Shown piece after piece: positions 1 through 8,573 of a stretch of 64,000 bases of DNA. The notes below the pieces were generated by a model. That model was not told the DNA's origin. It searched no databases and saw only the letters and a list, made by a program, of their open reading frames with translations. The DNA is from Hyphomonas pacifica (GTDB lineage Bacteria; Pseudomonadota; Alphaproteobacteria; Caulobacterales; Hyphomonadaceae). The stretch is taken from assembly GCF_000682675.1 (NCBI RefSeq), contig NZ_AWFA01000008.1, positions 16,173 to 80,172 on the forward strand. The letters are read 5' to 3'. The translations under genes and the position numbers were made by a program. Each line of letters begins with the position of its first letter. Positions within the stretch are counted from its first letter, which is position 1.

Positions 1-557
1 CCGACACGACGGAAGAGAACATCCAGTCCCGCCTGCGCGGGGTGACGCTGATGGCACTGTCTAACAAGTTCGGCCACATGGTGGTGACAACCGGCAACAA
101 GAGCGAGATGGCCGTCGGCTATGCGACGCTGTATGGCGACATGTGCGGCGGCTACAATGCGCTGAAGGATTTCTACAAGACCGAAGTGTTCGAACTGGCC
201 AAGTGGCGCAACACGGCGGTGCCGAAGGGCGCGCTCGGCCCCGGCGGCGAAGTGATCCCGGAACGGATCATTACCAAGCCGCCCTCGGCTGAGCTGCGCG
301 AGGACCAGAAGGATGAGGATTCCCTGCCGCCCTATGACGTGCTGGACGACATTCTGCGCGGGCTGGTGGATCTGGAAGAGCCGATCGAGGCGATCCTGGC
401 ACGCGGGCATGATCGGGCGTTGGTCAAACGGATCGAACATCTGCTCTACATTGCCGAATACAAGCGCCGTCAGGCCCCGCCGGGCGTGAAAGTGGGCGGC
501 AAGAATTTCGGCCGTGACCGGCGCTATCCGATCACGAACCGCTTCCGGGATGATTGA
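1..557 (+). CDS. nadE: NAD+ synthase, C-terminal part (5' end outside window)
   Basis: This is the 3' end of a gene that begins before the window; the reading frame is open from base 3 and gives 184 residues. NadE amidates deamido-NAD to NAD using ATP, with glutamine or ammonia as nitrogen source, in the last step of NAD biosynthesis. The visible part starts with TEENIQSRLRG and continues with LSNKFGHMVVTTGNKSEMAVGYATLYGDM. This is the conserved core of the synthetase domain around the ATP/NaAD site, and the family's C-terminal tail follows. The N-terminal nitrilase-type glutaminase domain, if present, would be upstream and cannot be seen. The identification is strong; the exact class (glutamine- or ammonia-dependent) is inferred only from the resemblance of the tail to the glutamine-dependent form. 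Confidence 0.93.
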   Translation, partial: DTTEENIQSRLRGVTLMALSNKFGHMVVTTGNKSEMAVGYATLYGDMCGGYNALKDFYKTEVFELAKWRNTAVPKGALGPGGEVIPERIITKPPSAELREDQKDEDSLPPYDVLDDILRGLVDLEEPIEAILARGHDRALVKRIEHLLYIAEYKRRQAPPGVKVGGKNFGRDRRYPITNRFRDD

Positions 558-601
558 GGGCTGAGGTTTTGCTTCGGGTCAGGGCGGCTCAAAAGCCGAC
601 G

Positions 602-1426
602 CTATTCCTGGTCCGGCAGTGCGGCCTCGGGCTCTATCCCTTCATAGGCGTTGGCCATGGCCGCCGCACCGGCGCGCACCTCTGCCACATCATCGGGCGC
701 AATGTCTGACGCCTCGCCATAGCCCATGATCGGAGACGCGACGACGCCCGGCAGGTCCACCATGGTAGAATAGAGCAACCAAGCGCGGCTGCCATCCTCG
801 CACTCGACATTGACCCATTGGTCTTCCGTCGGCGCTGGCAGGCTGGAAATATCGCTGATCTCGCGCAGCTCGGCCTCGTTGATGTCATACTCTTCGCCGC
901 CAAAGGAGACGATGGTGAACCCCTCCCCCAGATAGCGCAGATAGGTCAGCTGGTCGCCGGTCTTGAGGTCCAGCGTCTTGATGCCGGTATCGGAAACATA
1001 TTCGATGGACGCATCCTGGGAGAGCGTTACCGGGAAGGTCTTCGTGGCGACGAAGAAATCGAGATCGTCCTTCTCGACCCGATCGCGGTTCCACAACTGG
1101 TAGTTGGCATATTGCGGCAGCGGGCATTCAAGGTCTGCCGGTACGCCGGAATTGGGCTGTGACCAGCCATTCACTACAACACCGGGGTCCAGCACAGCAA
1201 ATCCGGCGGGATATTCGCCCGGCCAGCCAGGGCTGACATACCATCCCTCGCCATAGCCGGAGACGGCCTGGTAATCCGTCTCGCCATCCGACTTTGCAAT
1301 TTCTGCAGGCGTTTCAATCGGGTCGGGGGCTTCCACCACCGTTACGTCCGGTTCGACCGGCTCTTCAACCCGTTCCCCACAGGCCGCCAGCAGCCCTGCT
1401 GCAGCCAAAATCCAGCCCCGTCTCAT
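602..1426 (-). CDS. Predicted lipoprotein of unknown function
   Basis: This encodes 274 residues. I place the start at the second ATG (1426) because a GAGGAG ribosome binding site lies 6 nt before it and directly abuts the first ATG (1432). The protein begins MRRGWILAAAGLLAAC, a classic signal peptide with the lipobox LAAC, so it is probably lipid-anchored in the cell envelope. An acidic, proline-rich linker (EEPVEPD...) follows, then a globular region rich in Trp, Tyr and Gly. The segment QWVNVECEDGSRAWLLYSTM recalls SH3-like folds, but I cannot assign a family. It is convergent with nadE and divergent from gltX. Confidence 0.75.
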   Translation of the reverse strand: MRRGWILAAAGLLAACGERVEEPVEPDVTVVEAPDPIETPAEIAKSDGETDYQAVSGYGEGWYVSPGWPGEYPAGFAVLDPGVVVNGWSQPNSGVPADLECPLPQYANYQLWNRDRVEKDDLDFFVATKTFPVTLSQDASIEYVSDTGIKTLDLKTGDQLTYLRYLGEGFTIVSFGGEEYDINEAELREISDISSLPAPTEDQWVNVECEDGSRAWLLYSTMVDLPGVVASPIMGYGEASDIAPDDVAEVRAGAAAMANAYEGIEPEAALPDQE

Positions 1427-1560
1427 CCACATCTCCTCGATGACGACTCACCTGCCCGTCGCACATTATCATAAACAATAGCAACAATGTGGCATCCCTC
1501 CCTTGGCTTTTTCCGCAATTTGATGTCGAAAGCGGCTTAAGTGACACAGGTTTTGTTCCA

Positions 1561-2901
1561 ATGACTGCACCGATCGTTCGTTTTGCCCCTTCGCCCACCG
1601 GCCGCCTGCATGTCGGCAATGTGCGTACCGCGCTGATCAACTGGCTGTTTGCCCAAGGCCAGCAGGGGAAATTCATCCTGCGCATCGACGATACCGACGT
1701 GGAACGCTCCACAAAAGAACATGAAGACGCGCTGAAGGTGGACCTGGAATGGCTGGGCCTTGTCTGGGCCGACACATTCAACCAGTCCGACCGGTTTGGC
1801 GAGTATGACGCCGCCGCCGACAAGTTGCGCGAGATGGGCCTGCTGTATCCCTGCTTCGAGACGGCCGACGAGCTGGAGCGCAAGCGCAAGATCGCGCTGT
1901 CGCGTGGCCGCCCGCCGGTCTACGACCGCGCCGCGCTGGACCTCAGCGATGAGGAGAAAGCCAAGCTGGATGCCGAAGGCCGCAAGCCGCACTGGCGCTT
2001 CAAACTGTCCGGCGAGCGCGTCGAGTGGAACGATTTGGTACGCGGCCCACAGAGCATCGACACGTCCAGCCTGTCCGACCCGATCCTGATACGCGAAGAT
2101 GGCTCCTACCTGTACACCCTCCCCTCCGTGGTGGATGATATCGAGGCCGGCATCACGCATGTCGTGCGCGGCGAGGATCATGTCACCAATTCCGGCGCGC
2201 AGATCGAGATATTCAAGGCACTCGGCGGCACGGCGCCGGACATGGCGCATACGCCGCTGCTGATCGGCGCGGATGGTCAGGGCCTGTCGAAGCGGCTCGG
2301 CTCTCTGTCCATGGGCGAGCTGCGCGCGCAAGGCTATGAGCCGATGGCGGTCTGCAGCCTGCTGGCAAAGATCGGCACGTCCGATAATGTCGAAGCGCGC
2401 GAAAGCCTGGACCAGCTGGTCGAGGAATTCAGCTTTGACAAGATCGGCCGGGCCCCGGCGCGCTTTGACGAGGCCGAGCTGCTGGCCGTCAACGCCACGC
2501 TGCTGCACGCCCTGCCCTTTGACGCAGTGAAGGATCGCCTCGCTGCGGTCGACCCGCGCGCCGCCGATGAGGCCTTCTGGACCGTAGTACGTGAGAACTG
2601 CTCCCTGCTGCCGGACGTCGCCGCATGGGTGGAGACCGTGTTCGGCACAATTACGCCGGTGATCGAGGATGAGGACAAGGACTTTGTCGCCACCGCCGCC
2701 ACGCTGCTGCCGGACGGCGAACTGACGGGCGAGACGTGGAGCCAGTGGGCTAATGCCGTGAAGGCAGAGACCGGCCGTAAGGGTCGCGGCCTGTTCATGA
2801 CACTGCGCAAGGCGCTGACCGGCCAGGACCACGGCCCCGACATGGGCGCCTTGCTGCCCCTGATCGGCCGCGAGCGGGCACTGGCGCGGCTGCAGGGCTA
2901 G
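1561..2901 (+). CDS. gltX: Glutamate--tRNA ligase
   Basis: This class I aminoacyl-tRNA synthetase (446 residues) charges tRNA-Glu, and in many alphaproteobacteria also tRNA-Gln before amidation by GatCAB. The HIGH-type motif is seen in PSPTGRLHVGNVRTALINW at the N-terminus. The KMSKS-type motif is LSKRLGS, near residue 240. The start is placed at ATG 1561 because MTAPIVRFAPSPTG aligns with the usual family start; the open frame extends upstream to 1489 but that part does not look coding. Alphaproteobacteria often carry two gltX paralogues. This one is of the shorter type with the SKRLGSLS motif. The gene stands alone, divergent from the upstream lipoprotein. Confidence 0.93.
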   Translation: MTAPIVRFAPSPTGRLHVGNVRTALINWLFAQGQQGKFILRIDDTDVERSTKEHEDALKVDLEWLGLVWADTFNQSDRFGEYDAAADKLREMGLLYPCFETADELERKRKIALSRGRPPVYDRAALDLSDEEKAKLDAEGRKPHWRFKLSGERVEWNDLVRGPQSIDTSSLSDPILIREDGSYLYTLPSVVDDIEAGITHVVRGEDHVTNSGAQIEIFKALGGTAPDMAHTPLLIGADGQGLSKRLGSLSMGELRAQGYEPMAVCSLLAKIGTSDNVEARESLDQLVEEFSFDKIGRAPARFDEAELLAVNATLLHALPFDAVKDRLAAVDPRAADEAFWTVVRENCSLLPDVAAWVETVFGTITPVIEDEDKDFVATAATLLPDGELTGETWSQWANAVKAETGRKGRGLFMTLRKALTGQDHGPDMGALLPLIGRERALARLQG

Positions 2902-3046
2902 GTCATAAAGCGGACTGGAATAAAGCTGGACGGTTAAGTCCCTGATTTCCAGTGCGTTTTCACTTTTTGGAACAAAGTCAGAACTTTTTCCTTTCCAAAA
3001 GATGAATATTCTGCTTATGTTCTCTTATTGAAGAACACGCGGAACA

Positions 3047-3064
3047 CGGGGGCCGCAGCCCCCG
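3047..3064 (+). promoter_or_regulatory. GC-rich hairpin in the leader of the 110-aa gene
   Basis: CGGGGGC-CGCA-GCCCCCG forms a perfect 7-bp stem with a 4-base loop. It sits 20 nt before the start codon of the gene at 3085, just before its Shine-Dalgarno sequence (GAGGAG), in an otherwise AT-rich leader. It could stabilise the mRNA 5' end or tune translation; no T-run follows, so it is not a terminator. Confidence 0.4.
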
Positions 3065-3084
3065 AAATCTTGAGGAGTTGCACA

Positions 3085-3417
3085 ATGGTACAGTTGGTCA
3101 TCAAGGGATGTGAGTTTGACCCGGCCCATGCGAAGGATGTTGTCTTTGGAGACGGTTTCCGCATGGAACTGGACCAGGCCATTGAGCTGGCCATGGGCGG
3201 CATTGAGTTCTGGGCGGCAGAAGCAGACGGCTCTGCCGCAAAAGTCAGTGTCGAGAAGAATGAATATGGCGAACTGATCCTCAAGACCGAGCCGAGTGCC
3301 CGCGCCGCCAATCATTTCGGCGAGATCTGCGCCCCGCCCATCGTGCACCGCCGCTATCGCGCCGAAGCCCATCATACGCCGGTGCAGATCCATCACGGTT
3401 ACGCTGTCGCAGCCTAG
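3085..3417 (+). CDS. Small conserved-looking protein of unknown function
   Basis: This encodes 110 residues starting at ATG 3085, preceded by a good ribosome binding site (GAGGAG, spacing about 7). An open frame extends upstream to 3028 but it crosses a GC hairpin and lacks a ribosome binding site. The protein has no signal peptide or membrane segment. The N-terminal half is acidic (CEFDPAHAKDVVFGDGF); the C-terminal half is His-rich (HHTPVQIHHGY), which could bind metal but may be fortuitous. The 180-bp AT-rich upstream region suggests its own promoter. I do not recognise the family. Confidence 0.65.
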   Translation: MVQLVIKGCEFDPAHAKDVVFGDGFRMELDQAIELAMGGIEFWAAEADGSAAKVSVEKNEYGELILKTEPSARAANHFGEICAPPIVHRRYRAEAHHTPVQIHHGYAVAA

Positions 3418-3656
3418 GTTACGCAGCGGCCCTCACCTTCCAGACGTTTCTTCCCCTGCGGTCACCACACCCAAGCCATCGGCCGCAGACAGGATATGCC
3501 GCTCTCCAAACCGGGACATCCGGGATCACACCAGCCTCTGGAAGGTGGGGGTTACTCTGTCGGCCTTGCGCTGTCGCGCGCAGGAAAGGCCCGTTTATCG
3601 CCCCTTCCCTACAGCACTCATGCAGAGCAACGTCGAAGCATGAACGGAACGGAGAC

Positions 3657-5561
3657 TTACTCCGCCTCAAGCGTAACGAGGACATCGCCTTCGGCGACCT
3701 GATCGCCTGTGGCTGCCTCGACAGACTCCACGATGCCGTCGCGCGGGGCGGCGAGCGTGTGTTCCATCTTCATGGCTTCCATCACGGCCACGGCATCGCC
3801 CTTGGCCACACTGTCGCCCGGCTTCACATTCACGGCGAGCAGCTTGCCCGGCATCGGCGCGCTGACGTTGTCACCGCCCAGAACCGCTTCAACATCGGCG
3901 TCATAATCCGGCACCTCGACCAGAACCGTATCGCCACCGGTCGTCACCGCATAGCGGCGCGGGGAAAGATCCGTCACGAAGGGTAGCGGCGTTTCGGTCG
4001 GCAGATCATACGAGGTCGGATCAAGCCAGTCGGCATCGGCGCCTACGGCGACGGCTGCCTTGCGCACCGGGGCAGCATTGGCCCGGAAACCATCGCGAAT
4101 GTCCCATGGCATGGCACCGCCTGCATCATCCAGCCGAATATCAGCAACCGCCAGAAGCGAAGCGAGTTCATGGTCGCTTTCCGGCTGGGTCAGCGCCTTG
4201 TCCTGCTCGGCAATCCAGTTGACATGATGCGTGCCCGTCCGGAAGGCCTCCGACAGGGCACACCGGCGCAGAAAGCCCGTATTCGACGGCACACCGGCAA
4301 GCTGCGTGTGCGACAGGGCCTCCGTCAACTGATCAACCGCGTCATCCCGATGATCGCCATAGACGATCAGTTTGGCAATCATGGAGTCGTAATTCGATGG
4401 CACACGGTCGCCCGTTTCAAAGCCGGCATCCCAGCGGATCGTCTCACCATCCACGGGCTGCAGCAGGCCGAATTCCAGGATCAGGCCTGCGCCGGGGCGA
4501 AAGCCATCAGCCGGGTCTTCGGCGCAGATGCGCGCTTCAATGGCATGGCCCATAAGCGGGATTTCCGTCTGGTTGAGCGGCAGCTCCCCGCCGCTCGCGA
4601 CCAGCAATTGCCAGGCGACCAGGTCTTGCCCCGTAATCATTTCCGTCACCGGATGTTCCACCTGAAGCCGGGTATTCATTTCAAGGAACCAGAACGTGTC
4701 GGTGGCGAGCGGCTTTGATCCGTCCACGATGAATTCCACCGTACCGGCGCCTTCATAGCCGACTGCCTGGGCGAGGCGCACGGCTGCATCCGTCATCGCG
4801 GCGCGTACCTCTTGCGGCATGCCGGGCGCGGGCGCCTCTTCAATCACTTTCTGGCGGCGGCGCTGCAGCGAGCAGTCGCGCTCATACAGATGCACGACAT
4901 TGCCATGGGAATCGCCAAACACCTGCACCTCGATATGACGCGGCTGCTGGACCAGTTTTTCCAGCATCACCCGGCCATCGCCGAAGGCGCTTTCGGCCTC
5001 GCGCACAGCGCTTTCCAGTTCGGCCTTCAAGTCTGCGGCCTTGGAGACAAGGCGGATGCCGCGCCCCCCTCCCCCGGCCACGGCCTTGATAAGCAGCGGA
5101 AAGCCAATCTCCTTGGCAGCCTTGGTCAGCGTTTCGGCATCCTGCGCCTCGCCGCGATAGCCGGGCAGCACGGGCACGCCCGCTTCCTCGGCAATGCGCT
5201 TGGCCTCATCCTTCGGGCCCATGGAGCGGATCGCTTTCGGGGATGGCCCGACCCAGATCAGCCCGGCATTGCGCACATCCTCGGCAAAGTCGGCATTCTC
5301 GGACAGGAAGCCATACCCCGGATGGATCGCATCGGCGCCAACCGCCTTGGCTGCCGCGATGATGGCATCGCCCTTCAGATAGCTCTCCGGCGCGGGCGCG
5401 GGCCCGATATGCACGGCCTCATCAGCTTCGCGCACATGTTTGGCGCGGGCATCGGCATCTGAATAGACGGCGACAGTCCCGATGCCGAGCTCCCGGCAGG
5501 TTTCAAAGATGCGGCAGGCGATCTCGCCCCGGTTCGCGACGAGCAGCTTCTGGATCTTCAT
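3657..5561 (-). CDS. mccA: Methylcrotonyl-CoA carboxylase, biotin-carrying alpha subunit
   Basis: The protein has 634 residues. It combines biotin carboxylase (MKIQKLLVANRGEIACRIF, ATP-grasp region with AVAGGGGRGIRLV, and MNTRLQVEHPVTE) with a C-terminal biotinyl domain whose motif EAMKME places the biotinylated lysine at about residue 598. This architecture is shared by the propionyl-, acetyl- and methylcrotonyl-CoA carboxylase alpha subunits. I choose methylcrotonyl because the matching beta subunit, isovaleryl-CoA dehydrogenase and methylglutaconyl-CoA hydratase lie within 9 kb on the same strand. It carboxylates 3-methylcrotonyl-CoA in leucine catabolism. The start at 5561 has a GGGAGG ribosome binding site; the start overlaps the end of the upstream DUF817 gene by 59 nt, suggesting translational coupling. 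A second alpha subunit (21283-23286) covers the propionyl-CoA role. Confidence 0.85.
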   Translation of the reverse strand: MKIQKLLVANRGEIACRIFETCRELGIGTVAVYSDADARAKHVREADEAVHIGPAPAPESYLKGDAIIAAAKAVGADAIHPGYGFLSENADFAEDVRNAGLIWVGPSPKAIRSMGPKDEAKRIAEEAGVPVLPGYRGEAQDAETLTKAAKEIGFPLLIKAVAGGGGRGIRLVSKAADLKAELESAVREAESAFGDGRVMLEKLVQQPRHIEVQVFGDSHGNVVHLYERDCSLQRRRQKVIEEAPAPGMPQEVRAAMTDAAVRLAQAVGYEGAGTVEFIVDGSKPLATDTFWFLEMNTRLQVEHPVTEMITGQDLVAWQLLVASGGELPLNQTEIPLMGHAIEARICAEDPADGFRPGAGLILEFGLLQPVDGETIRWDAGFETGDRVPSNYDSMIAKLIVYGDHRDDAVDQLTEALSHTQLAGVPSNTGFLRRCALSEAFRTGTHHVNWIAEQDKALTQPESDHELASLLAVADIRLDDAGGAMPWDIRDGFRANAAPVRKAAVAVGADADWLDPTSYDLPTETPLPFVTDLSPRRYAVTTGGDTVLVEVPDYDADVEAVLGGDNVSAPMPGKLLAVNVKPGDSVAKGDAVAVMEAMKMEHTLAAPRDGIVESVEAATGDQVAEGDVLVTLEAE

Positions 5562-6435
5562 CTGAGGGCCCTCCCGGCACCCGGCGCGTGCCTTTGTGAA
5601 TGGCGGCGACCAGGACAAAACTTATGATCATCAGCAGATACCACGAACCGAGTTTTGATAAAGAGACCATTTGCCAGCCATGTTCTTGCCCGGGATAGGC
5701 CCATGCCCGGGCGAATGTTCCAAGATTTTCGGCAAGCCAGATAAAAAGCGCCACCAAAAGGAAGCCAATCACCAAGGGCATCGGGCGATGCGTCTCGTCT
5801 GCGCGAAACCAAACCAGGCAAGGCCCATAGATCAATGCCGTCGCGATGAAGAGCGCAATCCTGATATCCGGCAGCCAGTGATGCGCAAAGAAATTCACAT
5901 AGATCGCTGTCGCCAGCACGCCCTGCATCCAGAGCGGCGGGAAGCGGTCAAACCGGAAATCGAAGATGCGCCACACCCGCGCGAGGTACGAGCCGACGGC
6001 AGCGTACATGAAGCCTGTGAACAGAGGCACCGCGCCTATGCGCAGCACGCTGTCTTCCGGATAGATCCAGCTGCCATGGGCTGTCTTGAACAGCTCCATC
6101 ACCGTGCCGACAATGTGGAAGACGAAGATGATCTTCGCCTCTTCCCAGGTCTCCAGCCCGGTCCACAGCATCATGATCTGGATGCTCACAGCGCCGAGAA
6201 CCAGGGCGTCATAGCGCGACAGTGCCGCATTTTCCGGATACCAGAGGAATGTGCCCAGCAAGAGGCCCAGCATCAGGCCGCCAAACAGACAGGCCCAAGC
6301 CTGCTTGATGCCGAAGGCGACAAGTTCGAACGCGGCCTGGCTCCATGGGCCCTTCACGCAGCGCGCATGCAGGGCGGCGCGGGCCGCATGCAGATAAGTC
6401 TGTGCTCTTGTGGACGTGGTCCCTTCAGATGTCAT
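5503..6435 (-). CDS. DUF817 family integral membrane protein
   Basis: This protein (310 residues) has about eight hydrophobic segments and resembles the DUF817 family, seen in sequences such as AWACLFGGLMLGLLLGTFLWYPEN and GSWIYPEDSVLRIGAVPLFTGFMYAAVGSYLARVWRIF. Its function is unknown. The start at ATG 6435 is favoured over a GTG at 6459 because GGGAGG lies upstream of 6435. Its last 59 nt overlap the first codons of mccA in another frame, so the two genes are probably co-transcribed and coupled, although no metabolic link is known. The C-terminus is charged and probably cytoplasmic. Confidence 0.8.
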   Translation of the reverse strand: MTSEGTTSTRAQTYLHAARAALHARCVKGPWSQAAFELVAFGIKQAWACLFGGLMLGLLLGTFLWYPENAALSRYDALVLGAVSIQIMMLWTGLETWEEAKIIFVFHIVGTVMELFKTAHGSWIYPEDSVLRIGAVPLFTGFMYAAVGSYLARVWRIFDFRFDRFPPLWMQGVLATAIYVNFFAHHWLPDIRIALFIATALIYGPCLVWFRADETHRPMPLVIGFLLVALFIWLAENLGTFARAWAYPGQEHGWQMVSLSKLGSWYLLMIISFVLVAAIHKGTRRVPGGPSDEDPEAARREPGRDRLPHL

Positions 6436-6578
6436 GCCCACTCTATCGCCTCCCTTCACGGCGCAAATGCGGCCAGTAGCAAGCGTGGCAAGGCATTTGA
6501 GAGGGTCATTTTCCGGCTTTGCCGATAGCGGGCAAGTGTCGTAAGGATTAACGCACAGAAACCAAGGGGAGTTATCTC

Positions 6579-6899
6579 ATGGCCTATGCTTCAGGTGTGC
6601 GCCTCAGCAGTGTTGCAGGCATCGTCGGCGCCGTGGTGGGCGGCTATATCGGCTACACGCAAGCGCAGGATGTCAGCAATCTTGAGCCTGTGACGGCTGC
6701 CATCATTCTGGGCGCCATCGGCATGGTTGCCGGCAGCGCAGGGGCCTTTATCCTGAAGTCCCTGCTGCAGTTTGCGATCTACATCATTCTCTTCGGCGTG
6801 GTCGCCTATGTGTTCCAGAACCAGATAGAAACGCTGACCGGTATCAATCCGGTCGACGCGACCCTAGCCTTTTTGAGGGATATGGGGATTCCCGTTTAG
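6579..6899 (+). CDS. Small inner-membrane protein, unknown
   Basis: This encodes 106 residues with an AAGGGGAG ribosome binding site before ATG 6579. There are three hydrophobic segments: a glycine-rich one (SSVAGIVGAVVGGYIGYTQ), a second (AAIILGAIGMVAGSAGAFILKS) and a third (LLQFAIYIILFGVVAYVFQN). A short polar C-terminal tail follows. The glycine-zipper-like spacing of the first segment suggests helix packing or oligomers. It is a solitary plus-strand gene within the minus-strand leucine-degradation region. The family is not recognised. Confidence 0.75.
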   Translation: MAYASGVRLSSVAGIVGAVVGGYIGYTQAQDVSNLEPVTAAIILGAIGMVAGSAGAFILKSLLQFAIYIILFGVVAYVFQNQIETLTGINPVDATLAFLRDMGIPV

Positions 6900-6927
6900 G
6901 GAACCTCCGGCCTCCCAATTCCCGTAC

Positions 6928-7731
6928 CTAGCGGTTCCAGTCCGGCTTGCGCTTTTCCAGGAAGGCGGAGATGCCTTCCTTGCCCTCATCTGAGGCGCGA
7001 CGATAGGCAATGCGTTTTGACGTCTCGTGGCTGACCTCCCGGTCAATGAACACGCCGGCGACATCGCGCACCAATTCCTTGGCGTCAGCAATTGCGCCAG
7101 GCGCTGCGGAGAAAACAAGATTGGCGAGGTGCTCTTCCATGGCGAGCATTGCCTTCTCATCTTCAACGACATACTGGATCAGGCCGATTTTCTCGGCATA
7201 GTCGGCATCGAATGTCTCGGCGGTCACAAACAGGGAGCGGGCAAGCCGCGCGCCAATGGCCTCAATGACATAGGGGCTGATCGTAGCCGGGGTGAGGCCG
7301 AGGCGCACTTCGGAAAAGCGGAACTTTGTGTCCTTCATGGCCACGGCCACATCACAGGCTGCCACCAGACCAGCGCCGCCGCCCATGGCAGCTCCGCGCA
7401 CAAGAGCGAGCGTCATTTGCGGCATCTCGTAAAGGGCACGCAGCATCTCTGCCAGATTCATGGCGTCCCGCTCATTATCATCGCGCGTATGGACTTCTGC
7501 GGCCAGCTTCATCCAGTTGAGGTCTGCGCCTGCCGAAAAGCTCTGCCCATTACCGCGCAGGATCATCATGCGGATTGTGCGTTGGTCTGCGATGGATTTG
7601 AAAGCGTCCGTCAGCTCGGCAATCAGCTCCGCATTGAAGGCATTATGTACATCGGGCCGGTTCAGTGTGACGACCGCGAGGCCTTCCTGCGTCATTTCAA
7701 GCTGGATAAGATCATATTCGGCGTCGCGCAT
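6928..7731 (-). CDS. liuC: Enoyl-CoA hydratase, probably methylglutaconyl-CoA hydratase
   Basis: This crotonase-superfamily enzyme (267 residues) shows NRPDVHNAFNAELI, the oxyanion-hole segment SFSAGADLNWMK, the second oxyanion glycines GGGAGLVAACDVAVA and the catalytic-acid region FSEVRLGLTPATISPYV. AGADLNWM is characteristic of methylglutaconyl-CoA hydratases. The position between the two methylcrotonyl-CoA carboxylase subunit genes supports that role: hydration of 3-methylglutaconyl-CoA to HMG-CoA in leucine breakdown. Two ATGs are possible (7743 and 7731). I prefer 7731, because GGAG lies 6 nt before it, while nothing suitable precedes 7743. HMG-CoA lyase, the next enzyme, is not in the window. 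Confidence 0.85.
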   Translation of the reverse strand: MRDAEYDLIQLEMTQEGLAVVTLNRPDVHNAFNAELIAELTDAFKSIADQRTIRMMILRGNGQSFSAGADLNWMKLAAEVHTRDDNERDAMNLAEMLRALYEMPQMTLALVRGAAMGGGAGLVAACDVAVAMKDTKFRFSEVRLGLTPATISPYVIEAIGARLARSLFVTAETFDADYAEKIGLIQYVVEDEKAMLAMEEHLANLVFSAAPGAIADAKELVRDVAGVFIDREVSHETSKRIAYRRASDEGKEGISAFLEKRKPDWNR

Positions 7732-7813
7732 GGGGTACTCCATTGGCTAGAGCCTTCCTTCCTTACATCAGGGCAAGCCAAAGGGAAGAGGGATCGCCGT
7801 CTTGTGTGCAGCC

Positions 7814-8047
7814 CTATTCGCCGCACCAGCGATAGACACGGCCGCCATCATGCTTTTCGCCCGTGTCCTCGACACCGGGGAATTTGCCCGCTCGGACAGC
7901 CTCAAGGAAGTTACGGCCCTTGCGGACCTTGTCGCCAATATAGAGCTGGTCCCAGTCCGGGCCGTAGACATCCGGAAAGTGAAACGGGCCGGGCGCGCGC
8001 CGGACAATACGTTTCCGCAAGCGGTTGATTTCTTCATCGTCCATCAT
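7814..8047 (-). CDS. Small protein resembling DUF1413
   Basis: The product has 77 residues: an N-terminal charged helix (DDEEINRLRKRIVRR), then GPFHFPDVYGPDWDQL, then GRNFLEAVRAG and a C-terminal YRWCGE. The pattern (hydrophobic-phe-x-D before W, then GxxFxxxVxxG) is reminiscent of the DUF1413 family, whose role is unknown; this match is from memory. Two adjacent ATGs (8047, 8044) are possible. The ribosome binding site is weak. It lies between the methylglutaconyl-CoA hydratase and EF-hand genes, but the terminator at 8090-8125 separates it from the latter. Confidence 0.6.
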   Translation of the reverse strand: MMDDEEINRLRKRIVRRAPGPFHFPDVYGPDWDQLYIGDKVRKGRNFLEAVRAGKFPGVEDTGEKHDGGRVYRWCGE

Positions 8048-8089
8048 TTTTCAAGGTGAGGAATCCTGCACGACAATCAAGATATGGGC

Positions 8090-8125
8090 AAAAAAAAGGG
8101 GACTCGCAGGACCAGCGAGCCCCCC
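8090..8125 (-). terminator. Rho-independent terminator of the EF-hand gene
   Basis: On the minus strand a G/C-rich stem (GGGG.CTCGC paired with GCGAG.CCCC, one mismatch, 7-base loop) is followed directly by eight T residues (A-run 8090-8097 on the given strand). It lies 24 nt after the stop codon of the EF-hand gene. Confidence 0.8.
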
Positions 8126-8148
8126 ATTCAGGAGACAGAGCAGGCAGA

Positions 8149-8457
8149 CTACCAATCAGGCGTCGACACCCTGCTTTCCTCCTTCGAGGTGGACTGTCCC
8201 CGCCATGCGTCAAGGGCTTCAGTGAGTTCTTCTTTGGAGACAGTCCTGTTCGAATTGAGGTCCAGCTTTGTGAATTTCGCTTTCGCTTCAGCCTCGCTGA
8301 CAATGCCAGCGTTTGCCTTATAGCTCACAAACTCATCCTCCGTAATCAGAACATCATCGTCCAGGTCCAGCAACGAGAAGTCAGGCATTTCGCCTGCATG
8401 CCCCATCAGGGCGGTCATCATGGCTGCGGTGACAAGAAAGCTGGTGCGTCTGATCAT
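8149..8457 (-). CDS. Secreted EF-hand calcium-binding protein
   Basis: This small exported protein (102 residues) starts at ATG 8457; GGAAGG and GGAG lie upstream. It has an N-terminal signal peptide (MIRRTSFLVTAAMMTALMGHAGE) and two EF-hand loops, DLDDDVLITEDEF and DLNSNRTVSKEEL. Both keep the Asp/Asn positions 1, 3 and 5 and the Glu at position 12 needed for Ca2+ binding. The C-terminus is polar. A clear terminator follows, so it is the end of a transcription unit. Small secreted EF-hand proteins are common in aquatic alphaproteobacteria, with mostly unknown partners. Confidence 0.82.
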   Translation of the reverse strand: MIRRTSFLVTAAMMTALMGHAGEMPDFSLLDLDDDVLITEDEFVSYKANAGIVSEAEAKAKFTKLDLNSNRTVSKEELTEALDAWRGQSTSKEESRVSTPDW

Positions 8458-8573
8458 CTCCGAAATCCTTCCACATTTCCGGCCGCTGACCAGAGCGGCC
8501 AGGATCAATTTACGCCAGAAGGCCGGTAATGATGCGTGAAAAGGGGTTCACGAACGAATTGTAATGAAGGCAC

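Noticed and set aside
2910..2965. Possible terminator after gltX (ACTGGAA ... TTCCAGT with inner GGAC/GTCC)
   Set aside because: The stems are short and widely spaced, and the T-rich stretch is interrupted, so I do not call it.
3418..3656. Short open frames between the 110-aa gene and mccA on both strands
   Set aside because: No ribosome binding site or family-like pattern; composition looks like intergenic sequence or spill-over from neighbours.
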